DNA of 33,635 bases from Verrucomicrobiota bacterium (GTDB taxonomy: Bacteria; Verrucomicrobiota; Verrucomicrobiia; Chthoniobacterales; JAFAMB01), in NCBI GenBank assembly GCA_019239825.1, contig JAFAZK010000222.1:1-33635 (forward strand). The letters run 5' to 3'. Each line of letters opens with the position of its first letter. The first letter of the stretch is position 1. Below, piece after piece: positions 1 to 8,350 of the stretch. The notes under the pieces were generated by a model that was not told where the DNA came from, ran no database searches, and worked only from the letters and a program-made list of their open reading frames with translations. The position numbers and the translations under genes were made by a program.

Positions 1-228
<228 letters not shown>

Positions 229-446
229 GCATTCGTATTGGCCGTCCCTGCATGAGCCACTCTCTCCCATAGGTCTCATAGCCTCCATAAGTTGGGTAAG
301 GTTCCATGCGGCCAAGACTTCCAGAAGATCCCGAGTCTCACCTCATGGATCTTAGGATGCTATTTCCTTTTTGGAGTCGATTTAAAGGCCGAACTACGCT
401 AAGACCGGCTAGCTTGCCCATCGAACAATCTGACCGGAAGAACGTT
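229..446. other. serS to beta-propeller gene spacer
   Basis: No gene is supported here. Around 266-292 there are degenerate units of the form CCCATAGGTCTCATAG and CCATAAG. Similar CCCATAAGTCGCATCAG units recur in the spacer at 18484-18525. An in-frame ATG at 306 would extend the next gene by 47 residues, but that extension is charged and shows no signal peptide, so I treat it as untranslated. Confidence 0.4.
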
Positions 447-2423
447 ATGAAATTCAAGTGGCTTGCCTTGGCCGCCGTCCTACTCGCCGCTTCTCCAGTT
501 CTCGCGACCGACGTTCTAACATTTCATAATAACAGTGCCCGGACTGGACTTAACGATCACGAAACCATCTTAACTCCCACCAATGTCAGCCAAGACAGTT
601 TTGGGTTGCTCTTTAATCTGTCCGTCGACGGAAAAGTCGATGCTCAGCCTCTCTACGTCTCAAGTGTCCCCATCCGCGGAGTAGGACGCAGAAATGTGGT
701 GATCGTCGCTACCGAACACGATTCGGTTTACGCCTTCGATGCTGACGCCGGCACTCTTTATTGGCATGTCAGCGTGCTGGCCGGCAACGAAGTTCCCTCA
801 GACCAGCGGGGCTGCGAGCAAATAACTCCGGAGATTGGCATCAGTGCCACGCCCGTGATCATTCGCCCATCCGACGGTCTGGGGACGATTTATCTCGTAG
901 CGATGAGCAAAAGCGCCGCAACAAAGAAAACTGTCGTTTATCACCAACGCTTGCACGCATTGTCTCTGGCCGACGGCTCGGAAATCGCCGGTAGTCCGGT
1001 GGAAATCGAGGCATCCTTCCCTGGAAAAGGGCCGGGCAACGATGGAGGCGGACACGTGATTTTCAAACCGGCCAATTACAAAGAGACAGCCGCTCTTCTG
1101 CTCAATGCCAATATCGTCTACACAGCCTGGACCTCCCATTGCGACATGGCCCCGTACACCGGCTGGATAATTGGCTATCATGTTCATTCTTTGACACGAG
1201 TAAACGTGCTCAATGTCGATCCGAACGGTCGTCCGACCAGCTCGTTTCTTCCCGACGGTTCTGGCAATTCATTCTCTGGTAGTGGCGCTGGATTGTCTGT
1301 AGACAATAACGGGTTCCTGTATGGCCTTACCGAGAACGGTCCTTTCGGCGAACTGTCAACCGACGGCTTCCCTAAGAATGGTGATTACGGAGATACTTTT
1401 CTCAGGATCTCTCCTCAATCGCTGAAGGTGGTAGATTATTTCACGCCCTATAACCAACCCGAGGAAGCTGAAAATGACACCGATCTCGGTTCCGGCGGCA
1501 CGTTAGTTCTGCCTGAGATGACGACCGCTTCGGGCGAGATTGTTCATCTGGTTGTCGGCGCCGGAAAAGGCGGCAACATCTATGTGGTTAACCGGAATCA
1601 CATGGGAAAAATCAACCAAAAGACTCCCGATAACAGTAACGTTTATCAAGAGATCCAGAATGCTTTAGGCGGTGCGGTTTTTGGCAGCCCAGCTTATTTC
1701 GACGGGCATCTTTTCTACGGGCCGGTTAACTCGACTCTCAAACAATTTACCTTTCACGACGGCCTGTTAAGCACAAATGCAACCTCCGCGACCACCAACA
1801 GTTTTGATTACCGCGGAACTACTCCCAGCATATCGTCCTCCGGTAGCGGGTCTGGAATCGTTTGGGCATACGAGAATGCTCACTCCGGTGACGCGATACT
1901 CCACGCTTACAACGCCTTAGATCTAACTCAAGAATTGTACAACACCAAGCAGGCGCCAAACGGCCGGGACGCATTTGGAGCTGCTAACAAGTTTATCGTG
2001 CCGACGATTTGCAACGGAAAGGTATTTGTGGGGACGACAAATTCGATTGGCGTCTTTGGCTTGTTAGCGGTCAAAGCACCTCAGAATGTTACCGAGTCGG
2101 TAAAGATCGACCGGGAGGAAGACCCTGCCGATAGAGAAGAGGACACTATCGCCCTTAAAATTTCACTGACTAACACCGGGACCCAGACAATAACTGGCCC
2201 GATCTCGCTCGTATTCGATGATCTGAATCGAGAGTCCTACGTTTCGGACCCGGATGGCTCGACTACTACGGCAGCGCCGACTGGAAGTTTTTATGTGGAC
2301 TTCACCCCTACAAGCGGCGAGCTCGTGAAGGACCAGACCGAAACCCGATTCGTTAGGTTCCGTTCAGCGACCGAAACCGTCCAGTACCGCCCCCGCGTTC
2401 TGGCTGGAGCGGGCATTCGCTAA
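447..2423 (+). CDS. Secreted PQQ-like beta-propeller protein
   Basis: This is a 658-residue protein with a clear Sec signal peptide (MKFKWLALAAVLLAASPVLA, cleavage after about residue 20). Mature sequence starts TDVLTFHNNSARTGLN, the typical opening of outer-membrane or periplasmic pyrrolo-quinoline-quinone-type beta-propellers. Blade signatures recur, such as VVIVATEHDSVYAFDADAG and NIYVVNRNHMG. A C-terminal region (roughly residues 550-658) is rich in acidic residues and beta strands (TNTGTQTITGPISLVFDD) and looks like an immunoglobulin or CARDB-like module. The start at 447 is chosen because the signal peptide begins there and GGAAG lies just upstream. The substrate is unknown; these proteins are often structural rather than enzymatic, and I see no proof that it binds PQQ. 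It stands alone and is convergent with the DUF4332 gene. Confidence 0.82.
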   Translation: MKFKWLALAAVLLAASPVLATDVLTFHNNSARTGLNDHETILTPTNVSQDSFGLLFNLSVDGKVDAQPLYVSSVPIRGVGRRNVVIVATEHDSVYAFDADAGTLYWHVSVLAGNEVPSDQRGCEQITPEIGISATPVIIRPSDGLGTIYLVAMSKSAATKKTVVYHQRLHALSLADGSEIAGSPVEIEASFPGKGPGNDGGGHVIFKPANYKETAALLLNANIVYTAWTSHCDMAPYTGWIIGYHVHSLTRVNVLNVDPNGRPTSSFLPDGSGNSFSGSGAGLSVDNNGFLYGLTENGPFGELSTDGFPKNGDYGDTFLRISPQSLKVVDYFTPYNQPEEAENDTDLGSGGTLVLPEMTTASGEIVHLVVGAGKGGNIYVVNRNHMGKINQKTPDNSNVYQEIQNALGGAVFGSPAYFDGHLFYGPVNSTLKQFTFHDGLLSTNATSATTNSFDYRGTTPSISSSGSGSGIVWAYENAHSGDAILHAYNALDLTQELYNTKQAPNGRDAFGAANKFIVPTICNGKVFVGTTNSIGVFGLLAVKAPQNVTESVKIDREEDPADREEDTIALKISLTNTGTQTITGPISLVFDDLNRESYVSDPDGSTTTAAPTGSFYVDFTPTSGELVKDQTETRFVRFRSATETVQYRPRVLAGAGIR

Positions 2424-2442
2424 AAAACAAATTGAGTTCACG

Positions 2443-2516
2443 CCAGAGACACATAGGCCACAGAGATCGGACCTAACCTTAAAAGGCTTCTCTTAGTGTT
2501 CTCTGTGTCTCTGTGG
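2443..2516. repeat. Junction inverted repeat, CACAGAGACACAG dialect
   Basis: The left arm (2443-2465, CCAGAGACACATAGGCCACAGAG region) is an imperfect complement of the right arm CTCTGTGTCTCTGTGG (2501-2516). It lies between two convergent genes and could end transcription from both sides. No T-run follows the stem on either strand, so it is not a canonical intrinsic terminator. Confidence 0.7.
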
Positions 2517-2526
2517 TAAAAATCGT

Positions 2527-2931
2527 CTAATAAGAGACCACGCGCGGCAACTTCTTTGCTTCGCCGATCCAATTAGTGATGCTGGTTAGATTGGGAACTA
2601 TGTGAACTTGCCGTTTCGCGTCGTTCGACTCCTTAAGTTTCTCGTGCAGATGATCCGGCTTACGCTGCGCCAATTCCTTAACTGAATCGACTCCGGATGA
2701 TTGTAGCAGTTCGGCGTATTGCCGCCCCACTCCTTTGATCCGCAACAGGTCAGCCTGATTTACCCACTTTAGTAAATGATGCTCGTGAAAACCAGTCTTG
2801 GTTGCCAGTTCCTTCCTACCTTTCGGAGTCGCTCCGGCCTTCAATAAATGCTCGATCGTGGTAACTCCGACTTCAGCGAACTTCTTAGTATGCGATGGGC
2901 CAATGCCCTCGATTTTATTGATATGACTCAT
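2527..2931 (-). CDS. DUF4332-type helix-hairpin-helix protein
   Basis: A 134-residue cytosolic protein with two helix-hairpin-helix-like stretches: IEGIGPSHTKKFAEVGV near residues 7-23 and IKGVGRQYAELLQSSGV near residues 64-80. The G-hG-hxxxhxxhG pattern and the small size match DUF4332 proteins, which are built from tandem HhH motifs. Such motifs usually contact the DNA backbone without sequence specificity, but the family role is not established. The start ATG at 2931 is the first residue of the conserved region and has no strong ribosome binding site. The gene is alone on this strand and convergent with the upstream beta-propeller gene. The family call is from pattern recognition only. Confidence 0.75.
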   Translation of the reverse strand: MSHINKIEGIGPSHTKKFAEVGVTTIEHLLKAGATPKGRKELATKTGFHEHHLLKWVNQADLLRIKGVGRQYAELLQSSGVDSVKELAQRKPDHLHEKLKESNDAKRQVHIVPNLTSITNWIGEAKKLPRVVSY

Positions 2932-3399
2932 GTTCTAGGGATCAGAAACAATTTTGCCATATTTCGCCGCCCAAATTCCAGCGCAAATTTTTAGAACGTT
3001 GGGAACCACAAGAACGCCGGATTCGCCGGGAACGCCGAGAACCGAGAATCGCGGGCGCAGCATCTGGAGGGGAGCCGCTTTGCCGCGTGCCCTACAACTA
3101 TCGATATTCTTCATATCGCGAGGTATGCCTGAAAATATAAAAGCAGGCCGCTCCCGCGAATTGCCCAGCGCGATGTTTCACCCGACGCCTCCGCGACCCC
3201 TCGTTTCCGAGGTCGGTAGAAAATTGCGGAGCCCTAAACTATTCGCGGAAGCCGCTGCAAAACACATTTCTCAGTCGTGTACATCGCATAGCAAAATCGC
3301 GAACAGGCGTAAGCACGTATCAAAGCGACTCCCTTCCAGGCATTCTCTCCTTTCCCGGCATTGTCGATGTTCGAATTCGAGCTAGCTTAAGCACGATTC
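2932..3399. other. Long gene-free spacer with GGAGCCGC repeat
   Basis: About 470 bp separate the divergent DUF4332 gene and purH. A frame of 143 codons exists but its product is low-complexity and Arg/Ser/Pro-rich and covers a dispersed repeat, so I do not call it. The block holds CTGGAGGGGAGCCGCTTT (3064-3081) and GCAGGCCGCTCCCGCGAA (3143-3160), with a GAGGTCGGTAG/CCCCTCGTTTC segment after them. Promoters for both flanking genes must lie here, but I cannot place them with confidence. Confidence 0.5.
3064..3160. repeat. Dispersed GGAGCCGC-box repeat, copy 1
   Basis: Two conserved boxes flank about 60 bp of variable sequence: CTGGAGGGGAGCCGCTTT at 3064-3081 and GCAGGCCGCTCCCGCGAA at 3143-3160. 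The core GGAGCCGC and its complement GCGGCTCC form an inverted pair. Related copies are at 21723-21803, 23339-23546 and 31360-31635. Purely intergenic placement suggests a REP-like palindromic element. Confidence 0.7.
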
Positions 3400-4929
3400 A
3401 TGAAGATTAAGCGCGCCCTCCTATCAGTTTCGGACAAAACAGGGATCGCAGAGTTCGCCCGTCGCCTGCAACAAATGGGAGTTGAAATCATTTCCACCGG
3501 CGGCACAGCGGCCCTACTCAAAAGCGAATCGATTCCCGTGCTGGAGATCGAAAAATTCACGGGGTTCCCGGAGATCCTCGGCGGTCGAGTCAAGACATTG
3601 CACCCCAAGGTTCACGGAGGTCTGCTTTATGTTCGAACCGATCCGGTCCATCAAGAGCAACTGGCCAAGAACAACATCCAGCCGATCGACCTGGTCGCGG
3701 TGAATCTTTATCCTTTTGAGCAAACGATCAGAAAACCGGACATCAAGCTTGAGGACGCCATCGAACAGATCGATATCGGTGGTCCCTCGATGCTGCGGAG
3801 CGCGGCGAAGAATTATCGTTTCGTAACCACCATTAGTGATCCACAGGATTATGAAACCGTTCTACAAGAGCTGGAGGCACACGAAGGCGAAACCACTCTG
3901 GCATTGAGAGAGCAGTTGGCGATCAAGGTCTTTTTACTCACCGCTCGTTACGATAGCTCCATCGCGACCTATCTTAATCACGAACAGGCTACGTCCGGTT
4001 CTTACGCGGTCTCGCTCCCATTGGAGATGCGTCTACGTTATGGGGAAAACCCTCATCAGAGCGCTTCGCTTTATGGTCGATTCAGCGATTTCTTTCAAAA
4101 ACTCCACGGGAAAGAGCTTTCCTTTAACAACATCCTAGACATCAACGCCGCGGCCAATCTCATCCGCGAGTTTTCCGAGCCCACGGTCGCTATCCTGAAG
4201 CATACGAATCCTTGTGGCGTCGGGAGCGACCCGGATTTACGCGAGGCATGGGACAAAGCTTTTGCGACCGACAAACAAGCCCCTTTTGGCGGGATCATCA
4301 TCTGCAACCGGCCGATGACAGAACCGTTAGCCAAAGCTATAGCTGAGATTTTTAGCGAAGTCATCATTGCTCCAGAGTTCGAGCCGGAGGCCAGAGCGCT
4401 CTTACAGAAAAAGAAGAACCTGCGACTGATGAAATCGCTGGAGTGGTTTAACTCAACTCGTCAGGAACCGGACGTGCGTTCGGTCATTGGCGGGGTTTTG
4501 GTGCAAGAAAAGGATTTTGCTGCTTTGCCGCAGCCCGAAGACCATGTGGTCACAAAACGGCCTCCCACGGCTGATGAAATGGCGGCGATGCTCTTCGGCT
4601 GGAAAGTGGTAAAACATATCAAATCGAACGCTATCGTCTATGCCCGCAAAGATCGGACGCTCGGGATTGGAGCAGGGCAGATGGCCCGAGTTGATTCCTC
4701 TCGCATCGCGATTTGGAAAGCAAACGAAGCCGGCCTCAGCTTGCAAGGAAGCGCCATTGCCAGCGACGCTTTCTTTCCATTTCCTGACGGCCTAATCGCC
4801 GCTGCAGATGCCGGCGCTACCGCCGCAATCCAACCCGGAGGCTCCGTTCGCGATGAGTCAGTGATCGAAGCAGCCAATGAGCGTAACCTGGCTATGGTTT
4901 TCACCGGTATTCGGAATTTCCGACATTGA
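3400..4929 (+). CDS. purH: Bifunctional AICAR transformylase / IMP cyclohydrolase
   Basis: This 509-residue protein carries out the last two steps of de novo purine synthesis in the cytosol: formylation of AICAR using 10-formyl-tetrahydrofolate, then ring closure to IMP. The N-terminal IMP cyclohydrolase (MGS-like) domain is seen in [25 protein letters not shown] and [16 protein letters not shown]. The C-terminal transformylase domain has the catalytic Lys-His pair in [13 protein letters not shown] (Lys267, His268) and [14 protein letters not shown]. Length is normal for the family (about 505-530). The ATG at 3400 is followed at once by conserved sequence. It starts a + strand run that continues with pdxJ after a 190-bp spacer. 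Confidence 0.97.
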   Translation: MKIKRALLSVSDKTGIAEFARRLQQMGVEIISTGGTAALLKSESIPVLEIEKFTGFPEILGGRVKTLHPKVHGGLLYVRTDPVHQEQLAKNNIQPIDLVAVNLYPFEQTIRKPDIKLEDAIEQIDIGGPSMLRSAAKNYRFVTTISDPQDYETVLQELEAHEGETTLALREQLAIKVFLLTARYDSSIATYLNHEQATSGSYAVSLPLEMRLRYGENPHQSASLYGRFSDFFQKLHGKELSFNNILDINAAANLIREFSEPTVAILKHTNPCGVGSDPDLREAWDKAFATDKQAPFGGIIICNRPMTEPLAKAIAEIFSEVIIAPEFEPEARALLQKKKNLRLMKSLEWFNSTRQEPDVRSVIGGVLVQEKDFAALPQPEDHVVTKRPPTADEMAAMLFGWKVVKHIKSNAIVYARKDRTLGIGAGQMARVDSSRIAIWKANEAGLSLQGSAIASDAFFPFPDGLIAAADAGATAAIQPGGSVRDESVIEAANERNLAMVFTGIRNFRH

Positions 4930-5060
4930 GCCGCCGGGAACGCCCGAAAACAGAGTCTGCAAGCGCTCGGCACGTTTCCGAACGGTCTGTTCTTCGTCCC
5001 CGAGTGAACAAGGCCGTGAATGCAGGAAACACTAGGAACGTCAAACGCCCTGATCACGAA

Positions 5061-5110
5061 CTTCTCACTTCTCACTTCTCACCAATCACCTCTCACTTCT
5101 CACTTCTCAC
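5061..5110 (+). repeat. TCTCACTTC tandem tract upstream of pdxJ
   Basis: Degenerate tandem copies of CTTCTCACTTCTCACC run up to 11 bp before the pdxJ start. No matching complementary arm is visible in the purH-pdxJ spacer, so this is a single arm and not a hairpin. The complementary dialect (GTGAGAAGTGAGAGG) appears at 29921-29970, inside another gene. Confidence 0.75.
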
Positions 5111-5121
5111 GCTCAGCAAGT

Positions 5122-5865
5122 ATGCCAAAACTTGGTGTTAATATTGATCACGTCGCTACCCTGAGACAGGCTCGTTACTTGGGTCTGCTTGACTCGCCCA
5201 ATTGCGAGCCGAACACACTGGAGGCCGCTTCTGCCTGTGAACGCGCCGGGGCCGAAGGAATCACAATCCACTTGCGGGCGGATCGACGGCATATCCAAGA
5301 TCAGGATGTCTTCCGCCTCAGAAACAGCATTATCACTAAGCTGAATCTGGAACTGGGTAACACCTCAGAGATTCTTGAAACCGCGCTTCAGGTCATACCA
5401 GATGAGGTATGCTTAGTGCCGGAAAATCGCCAGGAAATCACGACGGAAGGCGGTCTTGACGTAGTCAAGAACGCAAAAATGTTACGCAAAACTGTCGAGC
5501 GTTTGCAGGCCGCTGGGATTCGCGTCAGCATGTTCATAGAGCCGATGGGCGAACAGATCGCAGCAGCAGCCGACCTTGGGGCAGAAGCCGTTGAACTCCA
5601 TACCGGCGCTTATGCGAATGCCGTTTCCGACTTTCGCGAAGACGAACTCGAGCGTCTGCGAGCCGCCCAAAAATTGGCGGCAGAGAAAGGGCTGATCGTG
5701 AATGCCGGTCACGGAATCAACTACGACAATGTGCGCCCCTTGCTCGGTATTAAGGGTTGGAACGAGTTCAACATCGGTCACTCCATTATTTCACGCGCCC
5801 TTTTCGTCGGCCTGGAAAACGCAGTCAGAGACATGGTTGGGCTCCTAAAGTCGCATGACCAATAG
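5122..5865 (+). CDS. pdxJ: Pyridoxine 5'-phosphate synthase
   Basis: A 247-residue protein that condenses 1-deoxy-D-xylulose 5-phosphate with 3-amino-2-oxopropyl phosphate to make pyridoxine 5'-phosphate, the last ring-forming step of the DXP-dependent vitamin B6 pathway. Family signatures are LGVNIDHVATLRQAR at the start, ITIHLRADRRHIQDQDV, VNAGHGINYDNV and FNIGHSIISRALFVGL. It is a TIM barrel that works as an octamer in known members. A frame open from 5020 would add 34 residues, but these translate the tandem repeat, and the family begins with MPKLGVNIDHVA, so ATG 5122 is chosen. No clear Shine-Dalgarno is seen because the repeat fills the leader. The stop TAG is part of the CCAATAG repeat that follows. 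Confidence 0.96.
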   Translation: MPKLGVNIDHVATLRQARYLGLLDSPNCEPNTLEAASACERAGAEGITIHLRADRRHIQDQDVFRLRNSIITKLNLELGNTSEILETALQVIPDEVCLVPENRQEITTEGGLDVVKNAKMLRKTVERLQAAGIRVSMFIEPMGEQIAAAADLGAEAVELHTGAYANAVSDFREDELERLRAAQKLAAEKGLIVNAGHGINYDNVRPLLGIKGWNEFNIGHSIISRALFVGLENAVRDMVGLLKSHDQ

Positions 5866-5949
5866 CCAATAGCCGATAGCCAATCAGAAGCGATGACGTG
5901 GTGGCACGGTCACTTTTAATTGGCTATTGGCTTTAGGCTATTGGTCATG
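5854..5949. repeat. Junction inverted repeat, CCAATAGC dialect
   Basis: Arms at 5854-5884 and 5919-5949 pair at about 28 of 31 positions (ends CATGACCAATAGCC and GGCTATTGGTCATG) around a 34-base loop. The pdxJ stop codon (5863-5865) is inside the left arm. The same dialect recurs at 20287-20482. No T-run follows. Confidence 0.9.
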
Positions 5950-6056
5950 CCTGGATAGCTCACACTCTCCGGGCCTGATGCGAGCGGAGCGCTGCGCGTG
6001 TTCTAAACCCAGTATTGACAATACCCAATCAAGAGAGTGTGAGATATTCAGGCATG
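5946..6056. repeat. Second inverted repeat, sequestering the acpS start
   Basis: CATGCCTG..CTCACACTCTC (5946-5969) pairs with GAGAGTGTGAG..CAGGCATG (6033-6056) at about 22 of 24 positions. The last three bases are the acpS ATG. It shares CATG (5946-5949) with the end of the preceding inverted repeat, so the whole pdxJ-acpS spacer is two abutting palindromes. A small perfect hairpin GTATTG-A-CAATAC sits inside (6012-6024). Confidence 0.88.
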
Positions 6057-6470
6057 GTGTTCGGCATCGGCATCGATGTAGTAGAAAACGAGCGGATCTC
6101 CGATTCGATCCGGCGCCACGGCCAGCGCTTTGTGGATCGCGTGTTTCAGGTTAGCGAAATCGACTACTGTCGTTCGATGAAGAATCCTGCACCGCATTTC
6201 GCGGTGAGATTTGCTGCTAAGGAGGCAGTGTCAAAAGCCTTCGGGACCGGCTTTTCCGAGCAGGTCAGCTGGCGTGATATCGAGATCAGCCGTAAACCGA
6301 GCGGGGAACCGTTTGTGATTCTGCATGGAGGAGCCGCCGCTTTAGCCGATCGACTTAGGATCAGCTCCATCCTTGTGAGTCTCAGTCACACGGAGCATTA
6401 TGCCGTGGCGAATGCGCTGCTGATGACCGACGAATCGAGCCCCCGGGAAAAAGTAGTCAGTAATCAGTGA
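6054..6470 (+). CDS. acpS: Holo-[acyl-carrier-protein] synthase
   Basis: This 138-residue enzyme moves 4'-phosphopantetheine from coenzyme A to apo-ACP, making ACP active for fatty acid synthesis. It begins MVFGIGIDVVENERI with the conserved metal-binding Asp, and has RFAAKEAVSKAFGTG with the second acidic ligand. It then shows the SLSHTEHYAVANAL ending of the family. The usual length is about 120-130 residues; the extra C-terminal SPREKVVSNQ is encoded by the repeat that follows, which also supplies the TGA stop. The start is ATG 6054, chosen over a TTG at 6015, because the family starts directly with the GIGxD strand. The pdxJ-acpS pairing is common in bacteria. The start codon is in a predicted stem. 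Confidence 0.94.
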   Translation: MVFGIGIDVVENERISDSIRRHGQRFVDRVFQVSEIDYCRSMKNPAPHFAVRFAAKEAVSKAFGTGFSEQVSWRDIEISRKPSGEPFVILHGGAAALADRLRISSILVSLSHTEHYAVANALLMTDESSPREKVVSNQ

Positions 6471-6587
6471 GTCAGTAATCAGTTGTGATCGGCTGTTTCG
6501 GAGCGACGGTGCAGCCCAATACCTGACGAAAGGTTCCTATTGTTCGCCATAGCGCGACTGAATACTGACTCACCGATTACTGATTAC
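6453..6587. repeat. Junction inverted repeat, CAGTAATCAGTGA dialect
   Basis: The left arm (6453-6479) and right arm (6561-6587) pair at about 24 of 27 positions. The loop is about 80 bases of unrelated GC-rich sequence. The left arm codes the last residues and stop of acpS; the right arm ends 7 bp before the scpA ATG. The same dialect is found at 28701-28805. Confidence 0.88.
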
Positions 6588-6594
6588 CGAAGCG

Positions 6595-7326
6595 ATGGAT
6601 GCAGACTACAAAGTCAAAATTGAGGTGTTCGAGGGACCGCTAGACCTTCTCCTTTACCTCATTAAGAGGGAGGAGGTCGATATTTACTCGGTATCGATCG
6701 AGCGCATCACAAATCAATATCTGGAATACCTAAATACGTTCCGGATGCTGGACCTCGATATCGCTGGTGAATTCGTGGTAATGGCCGCTAACCTCATCTA
6801 CATCAAGAGCCGGAGCCTATTGCCTGCCGATCAACAAGCGGCGGACGAAGAAGCCGACGAAGAAGATCCCAGATGGGATCTTATTCGACAATTGATCGAA
6901 TATAAAAAATTCAAAGATGTCGCGCTCCACTTGCACCGGCGGGAAGTTCTCCAAGAAGGGATTATTCCGCGCGTCGCGGGAAAACCGGCCTTGGAAGATG
7001 CGGAAACCCTCCTGAAAGACGAAGTCGGGATTTTTGACCTGATCACCGCATTTCAGAAGGTGCTCAAGAAGCTGGAAAACCGTCGTGAGGACCTGCGCGA
7101 GATTTTCGAAGAGAATTTTAGCGTCTCCGAAAAAATCGATTACATCCTGCAAACGATCAGTTCGGGCGCTAAACTCGCGTTTTCCAGTCTTTTCGCCACG
7201 GCCGCCAGCCGCACAGAGATAGTGGTGACTTTCCTCGCCCTGCTCGAATTAATCCGGCTAAAGCAACTGCGGGTAAGACAGCAAACGACCTTTGCGGACA
7301 TCGAGATAGAACGGGTTGGGCTGTAG
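6595..7326 (+). CDS. scpA: Segregation and condensation protein A (kleisin)
   Basis: A 243-residue kleisin that bridges the SMC ATPase heads together with ScpB, forming the complex that compacts and segregates chromosomes. It starts MDADYKVKIEVFEGPLDLLL, the diagnostic SMC-neck-binding opening, followed by IKREEVDIYSVSIERITNQYLEYL. An acidic linker (AADEEADEEDPRWDL near residue 82) precedes a C-terminal winged-helix region (EIVVTFLALLELIRLKQLRVRQ). Length matches the family. The start ATG 6595 lies directly after the repeat arm, so no good ribosome binding site is visible. The stop TAG (7324-7326) begins the next repeat. scpB follows after a 218-bp inverted-repeat spacer. Confidence 0.96.
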   Translation: MDADYKVKIEVFEGPLDLLLYLIKREEVDIYSVSIERITNQYLEYLNTFRMLDLDIAGEFVVMAANLIYIKSRSLLPADQQAADEEADEEDPRWDLIRQLIEYKKFKDVALHLHRREVLQEGIIPRVAGKPALEDAETLLKDEVGIFDLITAFQKVLKKLENRREDLREIFEENFSVSEKIDYILQTISSGAKLAFSSLFATAASRTEIVVTFLALLELIRLKQLRVRQQTTFADIEIERVGL

Positions 7327-7532
7327 GTTCAACGTTCTAAGTTCTAGGTTTTAAGTTTCAGGTTGGATGCCGCGCCGCGGCCATAGGTCGGAGCTCAAAG
7401 ATTCAACCTAGGTCCTGCGCGCCTAGATCCTCGCCCTGCAGGTGGCGTCGGAGGCGTTTCGGTTTTAAGTTGTGCGTCCAGCCGACTAACCTCTAACGTC
7501 AAACTTAAAACCTGGAACCTAAAACGTAGAAC
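7327..7532. repeat. Junction inverted repeat, TAGGTTCTAAGTT dialect
   Basis: Arms 7327-7358 and 7501-7532 pair at about 28 of 32 positions (GTTCAACGTTCTAAG... against ...CTAAAACGTAGAAC). A degenerate copy of the same unit occurs inside the loop near 7459-7470. The left arm starts one base after the TA of the scpA stop and the right arm ends 12 bp before scpB. The same dialect flanks pheA at 9424-9533. Confidence 0.88.
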
Positions 7533-7544
7533 CCAATCGGGATC

Positions 7545-8348
7545 ATGCTTACTCTGAAAGCCGTTGTCGAAGCGTTGTTATTTAGCTCCCAAAGACCTCT
7601 CACCACAAAAGAGATTTTGCAGGTGGTCCGTCTGGGATTGGAGTACGCTACAGAGGAAGAACAAGAGATCTTCAAGGGGATGACAGAGGCGGTGATCCAA
7701 AACGTTCTGATTGAGCTAAGCACCGAATATCAGCAGCTAGAACGGGCCTTTCAGCTGGTTGAACAGGTCAACGGCTGGCAACTAACCACCAAAGCAGAAC
7801 ATCAAACCTGGGTCCGGCAATTGTTTCCGGATCTGCGGCCCACTCGGCTCAGTCCGCCCGCCCTCGAAACCCTGGCAATCGTGGCCTACCGCCAGCCGGT
7901 GACTAAAGCCGATATCGAGGCAATCCGAGGGGTGGCAGTCGACGGGGTGATACAACGGCTTCTCGACGTCGGCATGCTCAAGATTGCCGGGCGAGCCGAA
8001 ATTCCCGGACGCCCCCTACTATACGAGACGACCCAACACTTTATGGAACATTTCGGGATAAAGACTCTGGACGAGCTACCGAATGCGTCTGAACTCCGTT
8101 TCGTGCCGCTGCCAAACGGAAATCCATCTCCGCTCCACTCCGGCGAGAGCGGTACGCGCCCAACCAATGAATCAGAGGACGGAGGACTCTTTAAGGAATC
8201 AGCTCAGGAACAGCAGGAATCAGTCAAAGAACATTCCGTGGAGCCACTGCCGGAAAAGGTGGCCTTAGAAAGTCCGGCGCTGGAGCATGAAACGGAGCCA
8301 GCGACTGGGTCTGATACCCCTACCGACGAAGGGGTTAACCAGGAATAA
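7545..8348 (+). CDS. scpB: Segregation and condensation protein B
   Basis: A 267-residue partner of ScpA in the SMC-ScpAB condensin. Tandem winged-helix domains cover roughly residues 1-185: MLTLKAVVEALLFSSQRPLT at the start, LSPPALETLAIVAYRQPVTKADIEAIRGV in the middle, then VGMLKIAGRAEIPGRPLLYETT. The last 75 or so residues are polar, acidic and low in complexity, like the variable disordered tails of ScpB proteins. The start ATG 7545 is at the expected site. The stop is only 2 bp from the pheA start, so scpB and pheA are probably cotranscribed and perhaps translationally coupled. Confidence 0.95.
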   Translation: MLTLKAVVEALLFSSQRPLTTKEILQVVRLGLEYATEEEQEIFKGMTEAVIQNVLIELSTEYQQLERAFQLVEQVNGWQLTTKAEHQTWVRQLFPDLRPTRLSPPALETLAIVAYRQPVTKADIEAIRGVAVDGVIQRLLDVGMLKIAGRAEIPGRPLLYETTQHFMEHFGIKTLDELPNASELRFVPLPNGNPSPLHSGESGTRPTNESEDGGLFKESAQEQQESVKEHSVEPLPEKVALESPALEHETEPATGSDTPTDEGVNQE

Positions 8349-8350
8349 AG

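Noticed and set aside
306..446. 47-codon N-terminal extension of the beta-propeller gene
   Set aside because: The signal peptide begins at ATG 447 with GGAAG upstream; the extension is charged and has no family match.
2954..3385. 143-codon open frame on the + strand
   Set aside because: Its product is low-complexity Arg/Ser/Pro-rich and covers a dispersed repeat; no domain is recognisable.
5020..5121. Upstream start for pdxJ
   Set aside because: These codons translate the TCTCACTTC tandem tract; the family starts at MPKLGVNIDHVA.
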